DNA from: Streptomyces sp. NBC_00536
Lineage (GTDB): Bacteria; Actinomycetota; Actinomycetes; Streptomycetales; Streptomycetaceae
Assembly: GCF_036346295.1 (NCBI RefSeq)
Contig: NZ_CP107819.1
Span: 6,262,001-6,326,000, forward strand
Direction of reading: 5' to 3'
Length of the DNA stretch: 64,000 bases
Of the stretch, positions 18,507 through 32,200 are shown piece after piece. Below the pieces are notes generated by a model, which ran no database searches, was not told the DNA's origin, and worked only from the letters and a program-made list of their open reading frames with translations. The translations under genes were made by a program, and so were the position numbers. Position 1 is the stretch's first letter; every line of letters begins with the position of its first letter.

Positions 18507-18862
18507 CGCGCCGGACGGCGGACGGGCGCGAGCATGGGGTGGACGAGTGTCGCCGGACCCGGTCGGGTCCGGCGACACCGGCGTCCGGGCCGGCCGCGAA
18601 CTCGGTTACCCGTGACCGAATGACCGGCATGGGAGCACGCGGGATGTGACTCGGGCCACGAAGATTGGGCGTAACGCTCTGCGAGGTCACGCGATGACCT
18701 AGGTGATGGCCGACGGAAGGAACACAGCAGCCGTTCCCGGTGCTGTGCAGCTCCCCGGCTGTTCCTCGCGCCGCCGGCCCATCCCCAGTCGGTGGTCGTC
18801 GGCTCCGGTTGCAGGACCAGGCCGGGGTCGGAAGCCGTTTCCATCGTTCCGAGAGGTTGTTC
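18507..18862 (+). promoter_or_regulatory. hrdB upstream region with AGGTCA inverted repeat
   Basis: This 356-bp gap has no gene. It must contain the hrdB promoters and a long leader. AGGTCA (18684-18689) and TGACCT (18695-18700) form a perfect inverted repeat around CGCGA, about 165 bp before the start codon. I could not place a -35/-10 pair with confidence, and no clear sigma-R site was found. Confidence 0.4.
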
Positions 18863-20467
<1,605 letters not shown>

Positions 20468-20564
20468 CCGGCGGGAGCCGTGACGGTGGCCGTGCGGGGG
20501 TGCGCGCGGCCACGGGTCATTCCACTCTGGGTGCAGTCGTGTACACACAGAGTCAGGAGGCCCT

Positions 20565-21404
20565 ATGCGTCGTCCCTTTGCCCGTGCTCTGGCAGGTGCG
20601 CTGACCCTGGTGGCGGGAGCGGGCGTGGCCCCGCTGGTCCAGGCGCCCCGCGCCCTCGCCGACGGTGTGGTGATCGGCGGGCAGCCCGTGAAGGTGGCGG
20701 ACAGCCCCTGGGTGGTGGCCCTGGCCAGCCGTGACCGGTTCGGGCGTACCCGGGCCGGGCAGTTCTGCGGGGGAGTGATCGTGGGCCCGGCCAAGGTGCT
20801 GACCGCGGCGCACTGCCTGGGCGAGAACGTGCTGGGCGGCCCGGTGGGGTCGGTGCCCGATTTCGTGGTGATCACCGGCCGGACCGAGCTGACGGGCGCC
20901 GAGGGCCGGGAGATCCCGGTGCGCGGAGCCCGGGTGAACCCCGCCTACAACCCGGTGACCAATGCCGGGGACCTCGCCGTACTGGAACTGGGCGAGACCG
21001 TCCCCGCCGGGTACGTCCTGCCGATGGCCGCCACCGGGCATCCGGGCTACGCCCCCGGTGCGGACGCGACCGTATACGGCTGGGGGGACACGAGCGGTTT
21101 CGGTGACTACGCGTACGCGCTGCGGGCTGCGCGGGTGACGGTGCTGGCGGACGAGGAGTGCCGCCGCTCCTACCCCGGGGACGCGGACGGTCAGTACCAG
21201 GAGGCGTCCATGGTCTGCGCGGGGGCCCGGGAAGGCGGCAAGGATGCCTGTCAGGGGGACAGTGGGGGGCCTCTGGTGGCCCAGGGCAGGCTCATCGGGC
21301 TGGTGTCCTGGGGGCGCGGCTGCGGGCGCGCAGACAGCCCTGGGGTGTACACGCGGATCGCCCCGCTGATCGGCTTCGTCGGGGAGACGGGCCGGCGGGG
21401 CTGA
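20565..21404 (+). CDS. Secreted trypsin-like serine protease (S1 family)
   Basis: Protein of 279 residues with an AGGAGG ribosome site five nt upstream. The first ~33 residues form a signal peptide (ALAGALTLVAGAGVAPLV, cleavage probably after ALA-D). The mature chain begins near VVIGGQPV, the trypsin activation-like N-terminus. Catalytic triad: His in LTAAHC, Asp in DLAVLEL, Ser in GDSGGPLV. SWGRGCGRADSPGVYTR is the S1 substrate-pocket segment. It probably acts on extracellular proteins. Gene order next to hrdB is conserved in Streptomyces. Confidence 0.95.
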   Translation: MRRPFARALAGALTLVAGAGVAPLVQAPRALADGVVIGGQPVKVADSPWVVALASRDRFGRTRAGQFCGGVIVGPAKVLTAAHCLGENVLGGPVGSVPDFVVITGRTELTGAEGREIPVRGARVNPAYNPVTNAGDLAVLELGETVPAGYVLPMAATGHPGYAPGADATVYGWGDTSGFGDYAYALRAARVTVLADEECRRSYPGDADGQYQEASMVCAGAREGGKDACQGDSGGPLVAQGRLIGLVSWGRGCGRADSPGVYTRIAPLIGFVGETGRRG

Positions 21405-21459
21405 GCGCGGGCCGCGTGCGCCGGGAGGCGTCCCGTACGGCCCGTGCCCGGACATGAGG

Positions 21460-21496
21460 ACGGGCGGTCCCCCTGGGTCTCAGGGGTACCGCCCGT
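21460..21496. terminator. Bidirectional hairpin between convergent protease and DUF7455 genes
   Basis: ACGGGCGGT (21460-21468) pairs with ACCGCCCGT (21488-21496); inside, CCCCT pairs with AGGGG around a short loop. It is placed to end both converging transcripts. Confidence 0.6.
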
Positions 21497-21548
21497 TGAC
21501 CGGCATAAGCCGGTCCTGGCTCGTCGGGATGCGAGGTATAGGCCTGTG

Positions 21549-21782
21549 TCAGCGGTCCTCGGGGTCGGCCACAGCGGCCGGAGCGGTCGTGAGCCGCTCA
21601 GTCTCATCCTGTATTTCCGCGGCGATCTTCTTGAGTTCCGGCTCGAACTTACGCCCGTGGTGGGCGCAGAAGAGCAGTTCACCGCCGCTCAGCAGGACGA
21701 CGCGCAGGTATGCCTGGGCGCCGCAACGGTCGCATCGATCAGCGGCCGTCAGCGGGGTCGCGGGTGTCAGAACAGTAGTCAC
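21549..21782 (-). CDS. Small DUF7455 zinc-ribbon-like protein
   Basis: Protein of 77 residues from a GTG at 21782, preceded by GAAGAGGCGAC. Two Cys/His pairs (CDRCGAQAY and LLFCAHHGRKF) resemble a small zinc-binding knuckle, followed by a charged helical tail (ELKKIAAEIQDETERL). Such proteins are conserved throughout actinobacteria, often near sigma factor or gyrase genes, but the function is unknown. It converges with the protease gene and is divergent from parE. Confidence 0.88.
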   Translation of the reverse strand: MTTVLTPATPLTAADRCDRCGAQAYLRVVLLSGGELLFCAHHGRKFEPELKKIAAEIQDETERLTTAPAAVADPEDR

Positions 21783-22226
21783 GTCGCCTCTTCTCTAGCT
21801 CGACGAGCTGTCGTACCAGGGTCAACATCCAACCAGGCCGAAAACGTTCCCGCTCGCGGCTTTTCCTCGAAACTTCCTTCCGAAGCTGGCCGGCTGTTGC
21901 CGGTTGGCGGCGAAGGAGCCGTATTGCATTGCTTTACGGTTTCGCGTTGTCTGTCGTTGCTTCTTGCAGGTTCGGCCCTCTCCGGCGAAGCGCCGGTTGT
22001 TCATGAGGACGTGCCCGAACCCTAAATGGTTCATGCCTGGAAGGGAACGTGATGTTTGCTTCACTCCAACGAGCGATCGAACATCCGTACGGGCCTGCAC
22101 TAGGCTGAAGGATCACGAGGGTGGCGTTACATCGGCTCTACCAGGCCTCGGTACCCTCTGACCGGCACCCGAGCCACCCCTGCGCCCGACCGGGCCAGAA
22201 AAGAAATTCAGCGAGGAGCGAACTGC
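21783..22226. other. Divergent intergenic region before parE
   Basis: 444 bp with lower GC than its surroundings and no gene I can support. It should contain the promoters of parE and of the small leftward gene. A TAGGCT at 22100-22105 could be a parE -10, but no matching -35 is evident. Confidence 0.4.
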
Positions 22227-24347
<2,121 letters not shown>

Positions 24348-24398
24348 TCAGCTCCCGCGCCGACGCCTGGTCCGCGGCCGGGCCGACGCCCGGCCCGG

Positions 24399-24455
24399 CC
24401 GGGTTCTCTTCGCTTCCGCACCCGTCCATCACCTGATGGAGTGAAGAGAACCCGG
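24399..24455 (+). terminator. Hairpin terminator after parE
   Basis: CCGGGTTCTCTTC (24399-24411) pairs perfectly with 24443-24455; an inner CCATCA/TGATGG stem (24426-24439) makes a branched or extended structure. No T tract. Confidence 0.65.
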
Positions 24456-24532
24456 ACACCGGTCCTGAACCCTTCCCTCCGCACATCCTTGGCGGTACGC
24501 GGCCACTGCGGCCGGCGGACAAGGAGAGCCCG

Positions 24533-25045
24533 GTGGACAAGCAAGAAGGGCGCGATGCCGGAACGATAATCCGGTATGACGACCCCTGGTACGAGGCCCT
24601 CGCCGCGGGCTGGGGCGAGGGCGAGGGGGAGGCCGACGGGGACGGCCGGCCGCCCGGCCCGCGCTCGGCCACCACGCCCGACGACGGGCGGCGCGACCCC
24701 CGGGCGGCCGACATCTACCTGGAGGTGCAGCGCAGCGCCGCCTTCCAGGAGGTTCGCAGCCGCTACCGCGGGTTCGTCGTCCCGGCCACCCTCGGCTTCT
24801 TCCTCTGGTACCTCGCCTACATCGTCGCGGCGACCGCCGCGCCGGGGCTGATGGCCCGCCCCGTCGTGGGCGCCGTCAATGTGGCCCTGCTCGCCGGACT
24901 CGGCCAGTTCCTCAGCACCTTCCTGCTGACCTGGGCGTACACCCGGCACGCGCGGCTGCGCCGGGACCGCGCCGCCCTCGATCTGCGGTGGACCGTCTTC
25001 GAGCAGGAACGGGACCAGGAGCGCAACCGGGGGGCGGACCGGTGA
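24533..25045 (+). CDS. DUF485 membrane protein, partner of acetate-type symporter
   Basis: Protein of 170 residues from a GTG with AAGGAGA upstream. A hydrophilic head of ~75 residues (acidic, Gly-rich) leads into two transmembrane helices (VVPATLGFFLWYLAYIVAAT and VVGAVNVALLAGLGQFLSTF), the hallmark of DUF485/YjcH proteins. These small proteins regularly precede actP-type symporter genes. Its stop overlaps the GTG of the symporter gene. It may stabilise or regulate the transporter; the exact role is not established. Confidence 0.88.
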   Translation: MDKQEGRDAGTIIRYDDPWYEALAAGWGEGEGEADGDGRPPGPRSATTPDDGRRDPRAADIYLEVQRSAAFQEVRSRYRGFVVPATLGFFLWYLAYIVAATAAPGLMARPVVGAVNVALLAGLGQFLSTFLLTWAYTRHARLRRDRAALDLRWTVFEQERDQERNRGADR

Positions 25046-26634
25046 CCACCGAACACCAGACGCTCGCGCTCATCCTGTGCAGCCTCTTCATCGCGGTCAC
25101 CCTGGGCATCACCACCTGGGTGAGCCGCAACCGGCACGGGTCGGCGGAGGAGTTCTATGCCGGGGGGCGGCTGTTCTCCCCTCTGGAGAACGGTTTCGCC
25201 ATCGCGGGCGACTACATGTCCGCCGCGTCCTTCCTCGGCATCTCCGGTCTGATCGCCCTCTTCGGCTACGACGGCCTGCTCTACTCCGTCGGGTTCCTCG
25301 TGGCCTGGCTCGTGGTGCTGTTCCTGGTCGCCGAGCTGGTGCGCAACTGCGGCCGGTTCACACTTGCCGACGTGGTCGCGGCCCGGATGAGCGAGCGGCC
25401 CGTCCGGATCGCCGCGGGCGTCTCGTCCGTCACCGTCTCGGTGCTGTACCTGGTGGCGCAGATGGTCGGCGCGGGCAGCCTGATCGGCCTGCTGCTCGGC
25501 AATTCGAGCACCGGCGCCCGGACCCTGACCGTGATCGGGGTCGGCGCGCTGATGGTGATCTATGTGTCCTTCGGCGGCATGCGCGCCACCACCTGGATCC
25601 AGATCGTCAAGGCGGTCCTGCTGATGGGCGGTGCCATCGCGCTCACGGTGCTCGTCCTGCTCCGCTTCCACGGCGACTTCAACCACCTGCTGACCAGCGC
25701 GGCCGAGCGCAGCGGCCACGGCAAGGCGTTCCTGAGCCCCGGGCTCAAGTACGGCGGGGACTGGACGGCGCGCTTCGACTTCATCAGCCTCGGGCTCGCG
25801 CTCGTCCTCGGCACCGCCGGACTGCCGCACATCCTGTCGCGCTTCTACACCGTGCCGACCGCACGGGCGGCCCGCCGCTCGGTGGTGTGGGCGATCGCGC
25901 TCATCGGGGGCTTCTACCTGATGACGATCGTGCTCGGCTTCGGGGCGGCCGCGCTGCTGGGGCCGGAGCAGGTACGGGCCTCCAACGCCTCCGGGAACAC
26001 GGCGGTCCCGCTGCTCGCGGCCTACCTCGGCGGAGGGGCCGACTCCACCGGGGGCGCGGTCCTGTTCGCGATCGTGGCGGCCATCGCGTTCGCGACCATC
26101 CTCGCCGTGGTCGCCGGGATCACGCTGGCCTCGTCCGCGTCCGTCGCGCACGACCTGTACGCCTCGCTCAAGCGGCGCCACGCCCGCCAGCGCAGCGAGG
26201 TGACCGTGGCCAGGGCGGCGGCGGTGGGCATCGGGGCGGTCGCGATCGCCCTCGGGCTGCTCGCCCAGGACCTGAACGTGGCGTTCCTGGTGGGGCTGGC
26301 CTTTGCGGTGGCCGCGTCCGCGAACCTGCCCGTCCTGCTGTACTCGCTGTTCTGGCGGGACTTCACCACGCGGGGCGCCGTCTGGTCGGTGTACGGGGGG
26401 CTCGTCCCGGCGATGCTGCTGGTGGTGCTGTCGCCGGTGGTCTCCGGCAGTCCCGACGCCCTGTTCCCGCACGTGAACTTCCAGTACTTCCCGCTGCAGA
26501 ACCCGGGGCTCGTCTCGATCCCGCTCGGCTTCCTGGCGGGCTGGCTGGGCACGGTCACCTCGGCCGAGGTTCCGGACGAGGCCAGGCACGCCGAGACCGA
26601 GGTCCGCTCCCTGACCGGCGCCGGAGCGGTGTGA
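25042..26634 (+). CDS. Sodium:solute symporter, ActP-like (acetate or other monocarboxylate)
   Basis: SSS-family permease of 530 residues with about 13 predicted transmembrane helices. The GTG at 25042 overlaps the preceding stop; upstream codons of the same frame are a read-in. Family hallmarks include RNRHGSAEEFYAGGR, GDYMSAASFLGISGLIALFGYDG and the LPHILSRFYTVPTARAARRS segment. Coupling with a DUF485 gene points to acetate/propionate/pyruvate uptake as for E. coli ActP. A CitA/CitB-type two-component system is convergent 15 bp downstream and may control it. Confidence 0.88.
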   Translation: MTTEHQTLALILCSLFIAVTLGITTWVSRNRHGSAEEFYAGGRLFSPLENGFAIAGDYMSAASFLGISGLIALFGYDGLLYSVGFLVAWLVVLFLVAELVRNCGRFTLADVVAARMSERPVRIAAGVSSVTVSVLYLVAQMVGAGSLIGLLLGNSSTGARTLTVIGVGALMVIYVSFGGMRATTWIQIVKAVLLMGGAIALTVLVLLRFHGDFNHLLTSAAERSGHGKAFLSPGLKYGGDWTARFDFISLGLALVLGTAGLPHILSRFYTVPTARAARRSVVWAIALIGGFYLMTIVLGFGAAALLGPEQVRASNASGNTAVPLLAAYLGGGADSTGGAVLFAIVAAIAFATILAVVAGITLASSASVAHDLYASLKRRHARQRSEVTVARAAAVGIGAVAIALGLLAQDLNVAFLVGLAFAVAASANLPVLLYSLFWRDFTTRGAVWSVYGGLVPAMLLVVLSPVVSGSPDALFPHVNFQYFPLQNPGLVSIPLGFLAGWLGTVTSAEVPDEARHAETEVRSLTGAGAV

Positions 26635-26649
26635 GGCTCAAAACACCCC

Positions 26650-27360
26650 CTAGGGGCGCGCGGTCGGGACCCAGGTGTAGCGGTGCTCGGGGCGGCCGGT
26701 CTCCCCGTACCGCAGGGAGAGCCGGACGCGGTCGCTCCGTTCGAGGAGCTTCAGATAGCGCTGGGCGGTCTGCCGGCTGATGCCCGCGCGGTCGGCGATC
26801 TGCTGGGTCGAGAGCGGGCCGTCGGCGGTCCGCAGCACCTGGCGGACGAGGTCGGCGGTGGTGGGGGAGTGGCCCTTGGGGAGTTCGTTGGGGGTGGCGG
26901 CCCCGGCGAGGGCTCCGAAGATGCGGTCCACCTCGGCCTGTTCGGCCTCGCCGCCCCCGCCCAGCGCGCGGCGCAGGGCCGCGTACGCCTCCAGCTTGGC
27001 GCGCAGCCCGGCGAAGGTGAACGGTTTCACCAGGTACTGGAGGGCGCCGAGCCGCATCGCGGCCTGCACCGTGGCCAGGTCCCGGGCGGCCGTCACCATG
27101 ATCACATCGGTCTGATGGCCGAGCCGGCGCAGTGATCCGACCAGGTCGAGTCCGCTGCCGTCCGGCATGTAGTGGTCCAGCAGGAGCAGGTCCACCGGCC
27201 GGTCCGGCGCGCTCGACGTGATGAACTCCAGCGCCTCGGCGGCCGCATGGGCCTGGCCCGCGACCGTGAAACCGGGCACTTTCGCCACGTAGGCCGCGTT
27301 GATCCGGGCCACCAGCGGGTCGTCGTCCACGACCAGGACCCGCAGCGGGGAGCCGCTCAT
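26650..27360 (-). CDS. CitB/DcuR-type response regulator
   Basis: Response regulator of 236 residues: receiver with acidic pocket (VVDDDP, residues 11-15), phosphorylation Asp62 in LLLLDHYMPDGSG and the conserved Lys in YLVKPFTF; then a helix-turn-helix (LSTQQIADRAGISRQTAQRYLKLLE) of the CitB family. Its ATG overlaps the stop of the kinase gene in an ATGA arrangement, so the two are co-translated. The neighbouring symporter is a plausible target. Confidence 0.93.
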   Translation of the reverse strand: MSGSPLRVLVVDDDPLVARINAAYVAKVPGFTVAGQAHAAAEALEFITSSAPDRPVDLLLLDHYMPDGSGLDLVGSLRRLGHQTDVIMVTAARDLATVQAAMRLGALQYLVKPFTFAGLRAKLEAYAALRRALGGGGEAEQAEVDRIFGALAGAATPNELPKGHSPTTADLVRQVLRTADGPLSTQQIADRAGISRQTAQRYLKLLERSDRVRLSLRYGETGRPEHRYTWVPTARP

Positions 27361-28988
27361 CGCAGGGCCTCCGGCAGCTCGACGGAGAATTCGGCCCCGC
27401 CGTCCGCCCCCTCACCGGCCCGGGCGCTGCCGCCCTGGCGCTGCGCGAGACGGCGTACGAGCGCCAGCCCCAGCCCGCGCTCGCGGTGCCCGCTGGGCAG
27501 CTTCGTGGACCAGCCCTCGGTGAAGATCTCCTCGCGGCGGTCGGCGGGGACCCCGGGGCCGCTGTCGCGCACCCGCAGCACGGCGGTGCGGCCCTCCGCG
27601 CGCAGCTCCACCTCGACCAGCGGGTCGGCCGAGCCGACCGCGGCGTCGAGGGCGTTGTCGACGAGGTTGCCGACGATGGTCACGAGGCCGCCGGGGTCGA
27701 CCAGCCGGTCCGGCAGCAGCGTGGCGGGGGCGAGGCGCAGCGGAACGCCCCGCTCCGCGGCGACGGTGGCCTTGCCCACCAGCAGCGCGGCCAGCAGGGG
27801 ATCGTGGACCTTCTCGGTGACCTGTTCGGCGGTGCTCCGGTGCACGCCGACGACCTCGGTGAGGAACTCCGAGGCCTCCTCGTGCAGGCCGAGTTCCAGC
27901 AGCCCGAGCAGGGTGTGCAGGCGGTTGGCGTGCTCGTGGTCCTGGGCGCGCAGGGCATCGATCAGGCCACGGGTGGAGTCGAGCTCGCGGCCCAGGTGTT
28001 CCACCTCGGTGCGGTCGCGCAGGGTGGCGACGGCGCCGCCGTCCTCGGTGGGCATGCGGTTGGCGAGCAGCACGCGGGAGCCCTGGACGGTGAGCAGGTC
28101 CCGCCCGGTGACCCGGCCCGCCAGCACCTCGGTGGTCCGCCCGGGGCCGAGCAGCTCCTCAAGGGGGCGGCCGGCCGCGTCCGGGGCGCCGGGGGCGAGG
28201 CCCAGCAGCCGTGCGGCCTCGTCGTTGACCAGCCGGACGCGGCCCGTGCGGTCCAGGGCGACCACGCCCTCGCGGATGGAGTGCAGCATCGCCTCGCGCT
28301 CGGCGAGCAGTCCGGCGATATCGGAGAAGGCCAGGTCACGGGTCTGCCGCTGGATCCGGCGGGAGAGCAGGAAGGCGGCGAGGGCGCCCACCGCCAGCGC
28401 GCCGCCCGCGTAGGCGAGCAGCCCGGGGATGGCGCCGACCAGCCGGTCGTGGACGTTGTCGTAGGCGATGCCGACGGAGACGGCGCCGACGATCTCGCCG
28501 TCGGCGGCGACCAGCGGGACCTTGCCGCGGGCGGAGCGGCCGAGGGTGCCCTCGTCGATTTCCATGACCTCGCGGCCCGCCAGTGCGTCGCCGGGGTCGG
28601 TCGAGACGCGCCGCCCGATGAGTGCGGGGTTGGGGTGGGAGCGGCGGATGCCCCGGAGGTCGACGACGACGACGTACTCGGCTCCGGTGGCGCGGCGGAT
28701 CCGTTCGGCGGTGGCCTGAACACGCCCTTCCGGGCTGGGCGGGCCGGCCAGGAGGGCCGTGGGCAGGTCGGGGTCGGCGGCGGCGGCCTGCGCGATGGCG
28801 AGGGCGCGCCGCATGGCCTGGTCGTCGAGCTGGTTGCCGAGCGGTGCCAGGAAGAGGCCGGTGGCCAGAACGGCGACCCCGGCGGCTATCGCCAGCTGGG
28901 TCAGCAGGATCTGGGAGACGGCCCGCCGGGGGCGGCCGAAGCGCCGGGCGCCGGCCGCGCCGGTGGCACTGGTGAGGGGGAACCGCAT
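27357..28988 (-). CDS. CitA/DcuS-type sensor histidine kinase
   Basis: Membrane kinase of 543 residues. Two transmembrane helices (LLTQLAIAAGVAVLATGLFL and GLLAYAGGALAVGALAAFLL) flank a periplasmic PAS-like sensor of ~150 residues with AEYVVVVDLRGIRRSHPNP, characteristic of carboxylate sensors. A cytoplasmic PAS (about 245-320) follows, then the phospho-accepting His in QDHEHANRLHTLLGLLELG, and a HATPase domain with NLVDNALDAA and DSGPGVP. Such kinases detect citrate, C4-dicarboxylates or related acids. Confidence 0.92.
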   Translation of the reverse strand: MRFPLTSATGAAGARRFGRPRRAVSQILLTQLAIAAGVAVLATGLFLAPLGNQLDDQAMRRALAIAQAAAADPDLPTALLAGPPSPEGRVQATAERIRRATGAEYVVVVDLRGIRRSHPNPALIGRRVSTDPGDALAGREVMEIDEGTLGRSARGKVPLVAADGEIVGAVSVGIAYDNVHDRLVGAIPGLLAYAGGALAVGALAAFLLSRRIQRQTRDLAFSDIAGLLAEREAMLHSIREGVVALDRTGRVRLVNDEAARLLGLAPGAPDAAGRPLEELLGPGRTTEVLAGRVTGRDLLTVQGSRVLLANRMPTEDGGAVATLRDRTEVEHLGRELDSTRGLIDALRAQDHEHANRLHTLLGLLELGLHEEASEFLTEVVGVHRSTAEQVTEKVHDPLLAALLVGKATVAAERGVPLRLAPATLLPDRLVDPGGLVTIVGNLVDNALDAAVGSADPLVEVELRAEGRTAVLRVRDSGPGVPADRREEIFTEGWSTKLPSGHRERGLGLALVRRLAQRQGGSARAGEGADGGAEFSVELPEALR

Positions 28989-29048
28989 GAGTACGAACCG
29001 TAGGGCGGGTTCCGCTTTTTAGGAATTTCCATGGGGCACGCAAATTAC

Positions 29049-29084
29049 TTGCGGTACTTGCGCGCTGCTTGCGCAAGCGCTTCA
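29049..29084. promoter_or_regulatory. Putative LacI-family operator cluster before GH87 gene
   Basis: CTTGCG occurs three times in 25 bp (from 29048, 29057 and 29068), and the last forms a perfect palindrome GCTTGCGCAAGC (29067-29078). The same half-site makes up the palindrome before the lacI gene at 33551. This 215-bp divergent region also holds the histidine kinase promoter. Confidence 0.55.
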
Positions 29085-29203
29085 GCAGGGAAAGTGCGGT
29101 CATGACCGTAGACGACTGACCAAGGCTCTGCAATTCTCGCACCGCAGTACGCAAAATCCTATGTCACCTGGTTCAGAAAACTCATGTCGAGGGACGAGGA
29201 CGT

Positions 29204-32200
29204 ATGAGAAGGCACAGCTGGAGATGGCGGGTCCTGGCCGCCCTGGTCAGCACGGCCCTGCTGATGCTCGGCGGGCCGGCCCTGACCGCCACGGCCGTGG
29301 GCGGCCCGGGCATCGCCGCGGGCAGGCCCGCATCCGCGAGCAGTACCAACGGCTCCTTCACGGCCGCCAACATCACCGACGGCAACCAGTCCACGTACTG
29401 GGAGAGCGCGGGCAGCACCTTCCCGCAATGGGTGCAGACCGACCTCGGTGCCACCACCCGGGTCGATCAGGTGGTGCTGAAGCTCCCCGCGGGCTGGGAG
29501 AACCGCAACCAGACCCTGTCCGTACAGGGCAGCGCCGACGGCACCGGCTTCAGCACCCTGGTCGGCTCGGCGACCTACACCTTCGGCCCGGGCAGCGGGA
29601 ACACCGTGACCATCGGCTTCCCGGCCACCCAGACCCGGTTCGTCCGGATCGACATCACCGCCAACACGGGCTGGCCGGCCGCCCAGCTCGCCGAACTGGA
29701 GGTCCGGGCACCCGGTGAGTCCTCGGACAACCTGGCCCTGGGCAAGACCCTGACCGCCAGCAGCAACACGCAGGCCTACGTCGCCTCCAACGCCAACGAC
29801 GGCAACCGCGCCAGCTACTGGGAGAGCGCCAACAACGCGATGCCGCAGTGGATCCAGGCCGACCTCGGGGCGTCGCTGCGCGTGGACCGGGTGGTCCTGC
29901 GGCTGCCCGAGAACTGGGGGGCCCGCACCCAGACCCTCAAGATCCAGGGCAGCGCCAACGGCACCGACTTCACCGACCTGACCGCCTCCAAGGGCTACGA
30001 CTTCAACGCGGCCAACGGCAACACGGTGCCCCTCACCTTCGACGCCACCACCACCCGTTACGTCCGGGTCCTGATATCGCTGAACAGCGTGCAGCCCGGC
30101 GGCCAGCTGTCCGAGCTGGAGATCTACGGTCCCCAGTCCGGGGACACCCAGGCGCCGACCGCCCCCACCGCGCTGGCCTACACCGAGCCCGCCACCGGAC
30201 AGATCAAGCTCACCTGGCAGCCGGGCACCGACAACACCGGCGTCACCGGCTACGACGTCTACGCCGACAACCAGCTGCGCACCAGCGTGGCGGGCGACGT
30301 CACCACCTACACCGACACCCAGCCCGCCGGTGCGACCGTGACCTACTACGTCCGCGCCAAGGACGCCGCCGGGAACCAGTCGCCGAACAGCAACAGCGTG
30401 ACGCGCGCCGGTGACACCGGGGACACCCAGGCGCCGACCGCCCCGGGCGCCCTGGCCCTCACCGAGCCCGCGGCCGGACAGATCAAGCTCACCTGGCAGG
30501 CCTCCGGCGACAACGTCGGCGTCACCGGCTACGAGGTGTACGCGAACAACCAGCTGCGCACCACCGTCGCGGGCGACGTCACCACCTACACCGACGCCCA
30601 GCCCGCCGGTGCGACCGTGACCTACTTCGTGCGGGCCAAGGACGCCGCGGGCAACCGGTCCGGCGACAGCAACTCCGTCACCCGCAACGGGACCGGGGGC
30701 GGCGGCTCCAACCTGGCCGTCGGCAAGGCGATCACCGCCTCCTCCGTGGTGAACTCCTTCGTCGCGGAGAACGCCGACGACAACGACCCCGCCACCTACT
30801 GGGAGGGCGCGGGCGGCGCCTACCCGAGCACCCTCACGGTCAGGCTCGGCGCCAACGCGGACCTGGACCGGCTGGTCCTCAGGCTCAATCCCGACAGCAG
30901 CTGGGGCACCCGCACCCAGCACATCGAGGTGCTCGGCCGCGAGCAGGCGGCCCCGGGCGTCACCAGCCTGGTCGCCGCCAAGGACTACGTCTTCAACCCG
31001 GCGTCCGGCAACACCGTCACCATCCCGCTGACCGCCCGCGTCGCGGACGTACAGCTGCGCTTCACCGCCAACTCCGGCGCGGGCAACGGCCAGATCGCCG
31101 AGTTCCAGGTCATCGGCGTCCCCGCGCCCAACCCCGATCTGGAGATCAGCGCGCTGAGCGCCGCCCCGGCCGCCCCGGTCGAGTCGGACACCGTCACCCT
31201 GGCCGCCACGGTCAAGAACACCGGCCCCGCCCCGGCCGCCGCCACCGCGGTGACCTTCCAGCTGGGCGGCTCCAAGGTCGCCACCGCCAACGTCCCGGCC
31301 CTCGCCGCGGGAGCGCAGGCGAACGTGAGCGCCGCCATCGGCCCGCGCGACGCGGGCAGTTACCCGCTGAGCGCGATCGTCGACGAGGCGAACGCGGTCA
31401 TCGAGCAGAACGACACCAACAACACCTTCACCGGATCGCCCCTGGTGATCCGCCCGGTGGACAGCTCCGACCTGGTGGCCGTGGCCGTCAACTGGACCCC
31501 GAGCGCACCGGCCGTGGGTCAGAGCGTCGCCTTCTCCGTCACGGTGAAGAACCAGGGCAGCGTGGCCGCCGCCGGCGGCTCGCACGGCATCACCCTCACC
31601 CTGCTGGACGCGAACGGAGCGACCGTCCGCACCCTGACCGGTTCCTTCAGCGGCGCCCTCGCCCCCGGCGCCGCCGCGGCCCCGGTCGCCCTCGGCAGCT
31701 GGCCGGCGGCCAACGGCAAGTACACCGTCAAGGTGGTCCTCGCCGACGACGCCAACGAACTTCCGGTCAAGCGCGCCAACAACAGCAGCACCACCTCCTT
31801 CTTCGTCGGCCGCGGGGCGAACATGCCCTTCGACACGTACGAGGCGGAGGACGGTGCCGTCGGCGGCGGCGCGAGCGTGGTCGGCCCGAACCGCACCATC
31901 GGCGACATCGCGGGCGAGGCCTCCGGGCGCAAGGCCGTCAGCCTCGACGCGACCGGCGAGTACGTCGAGTTCACCACCCGGGCCGCCACCAACACCCTGG
32001 TCGCCCGCTTCTCCATCCCGGACGCCCCGGGCGGTGGCGGCATCGACTCCACCATCGACGTCTACATCAACGGCACCCTGAAGAAGACCCTCCCGCTCAC
32101 CTCCAAGTACGCCTGGCTGTACGGCGCCGAGGCCTCCCCGGGGAACTCGCCCGGCTCCGGCGCCCCGCGCCACATCTACGACGAGGCCAGCGTCCTGCTG

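Noticed and set aside
18720..18760. GGAAC...GTT as a sigma-R promoter of hrdB
   Set aside because: The spacing between GGAAC and GTT does not fit the 18-19 nt required.
24988..25041. Extended N-terminus of the symporter from ATG 24988
   Set aside because: It overlaps the DUF485 coding end, lacks a ribosome site and family similarity; GTG 25042 overlaps the stop as expected for coupling.
26645..26656. CCCCTAGGGG as a further copy of the cluster TAGGGG box
   Set aside because: It lies in the overlap of two convergent stops, has no partner 21 bp away and no TTGAATG.
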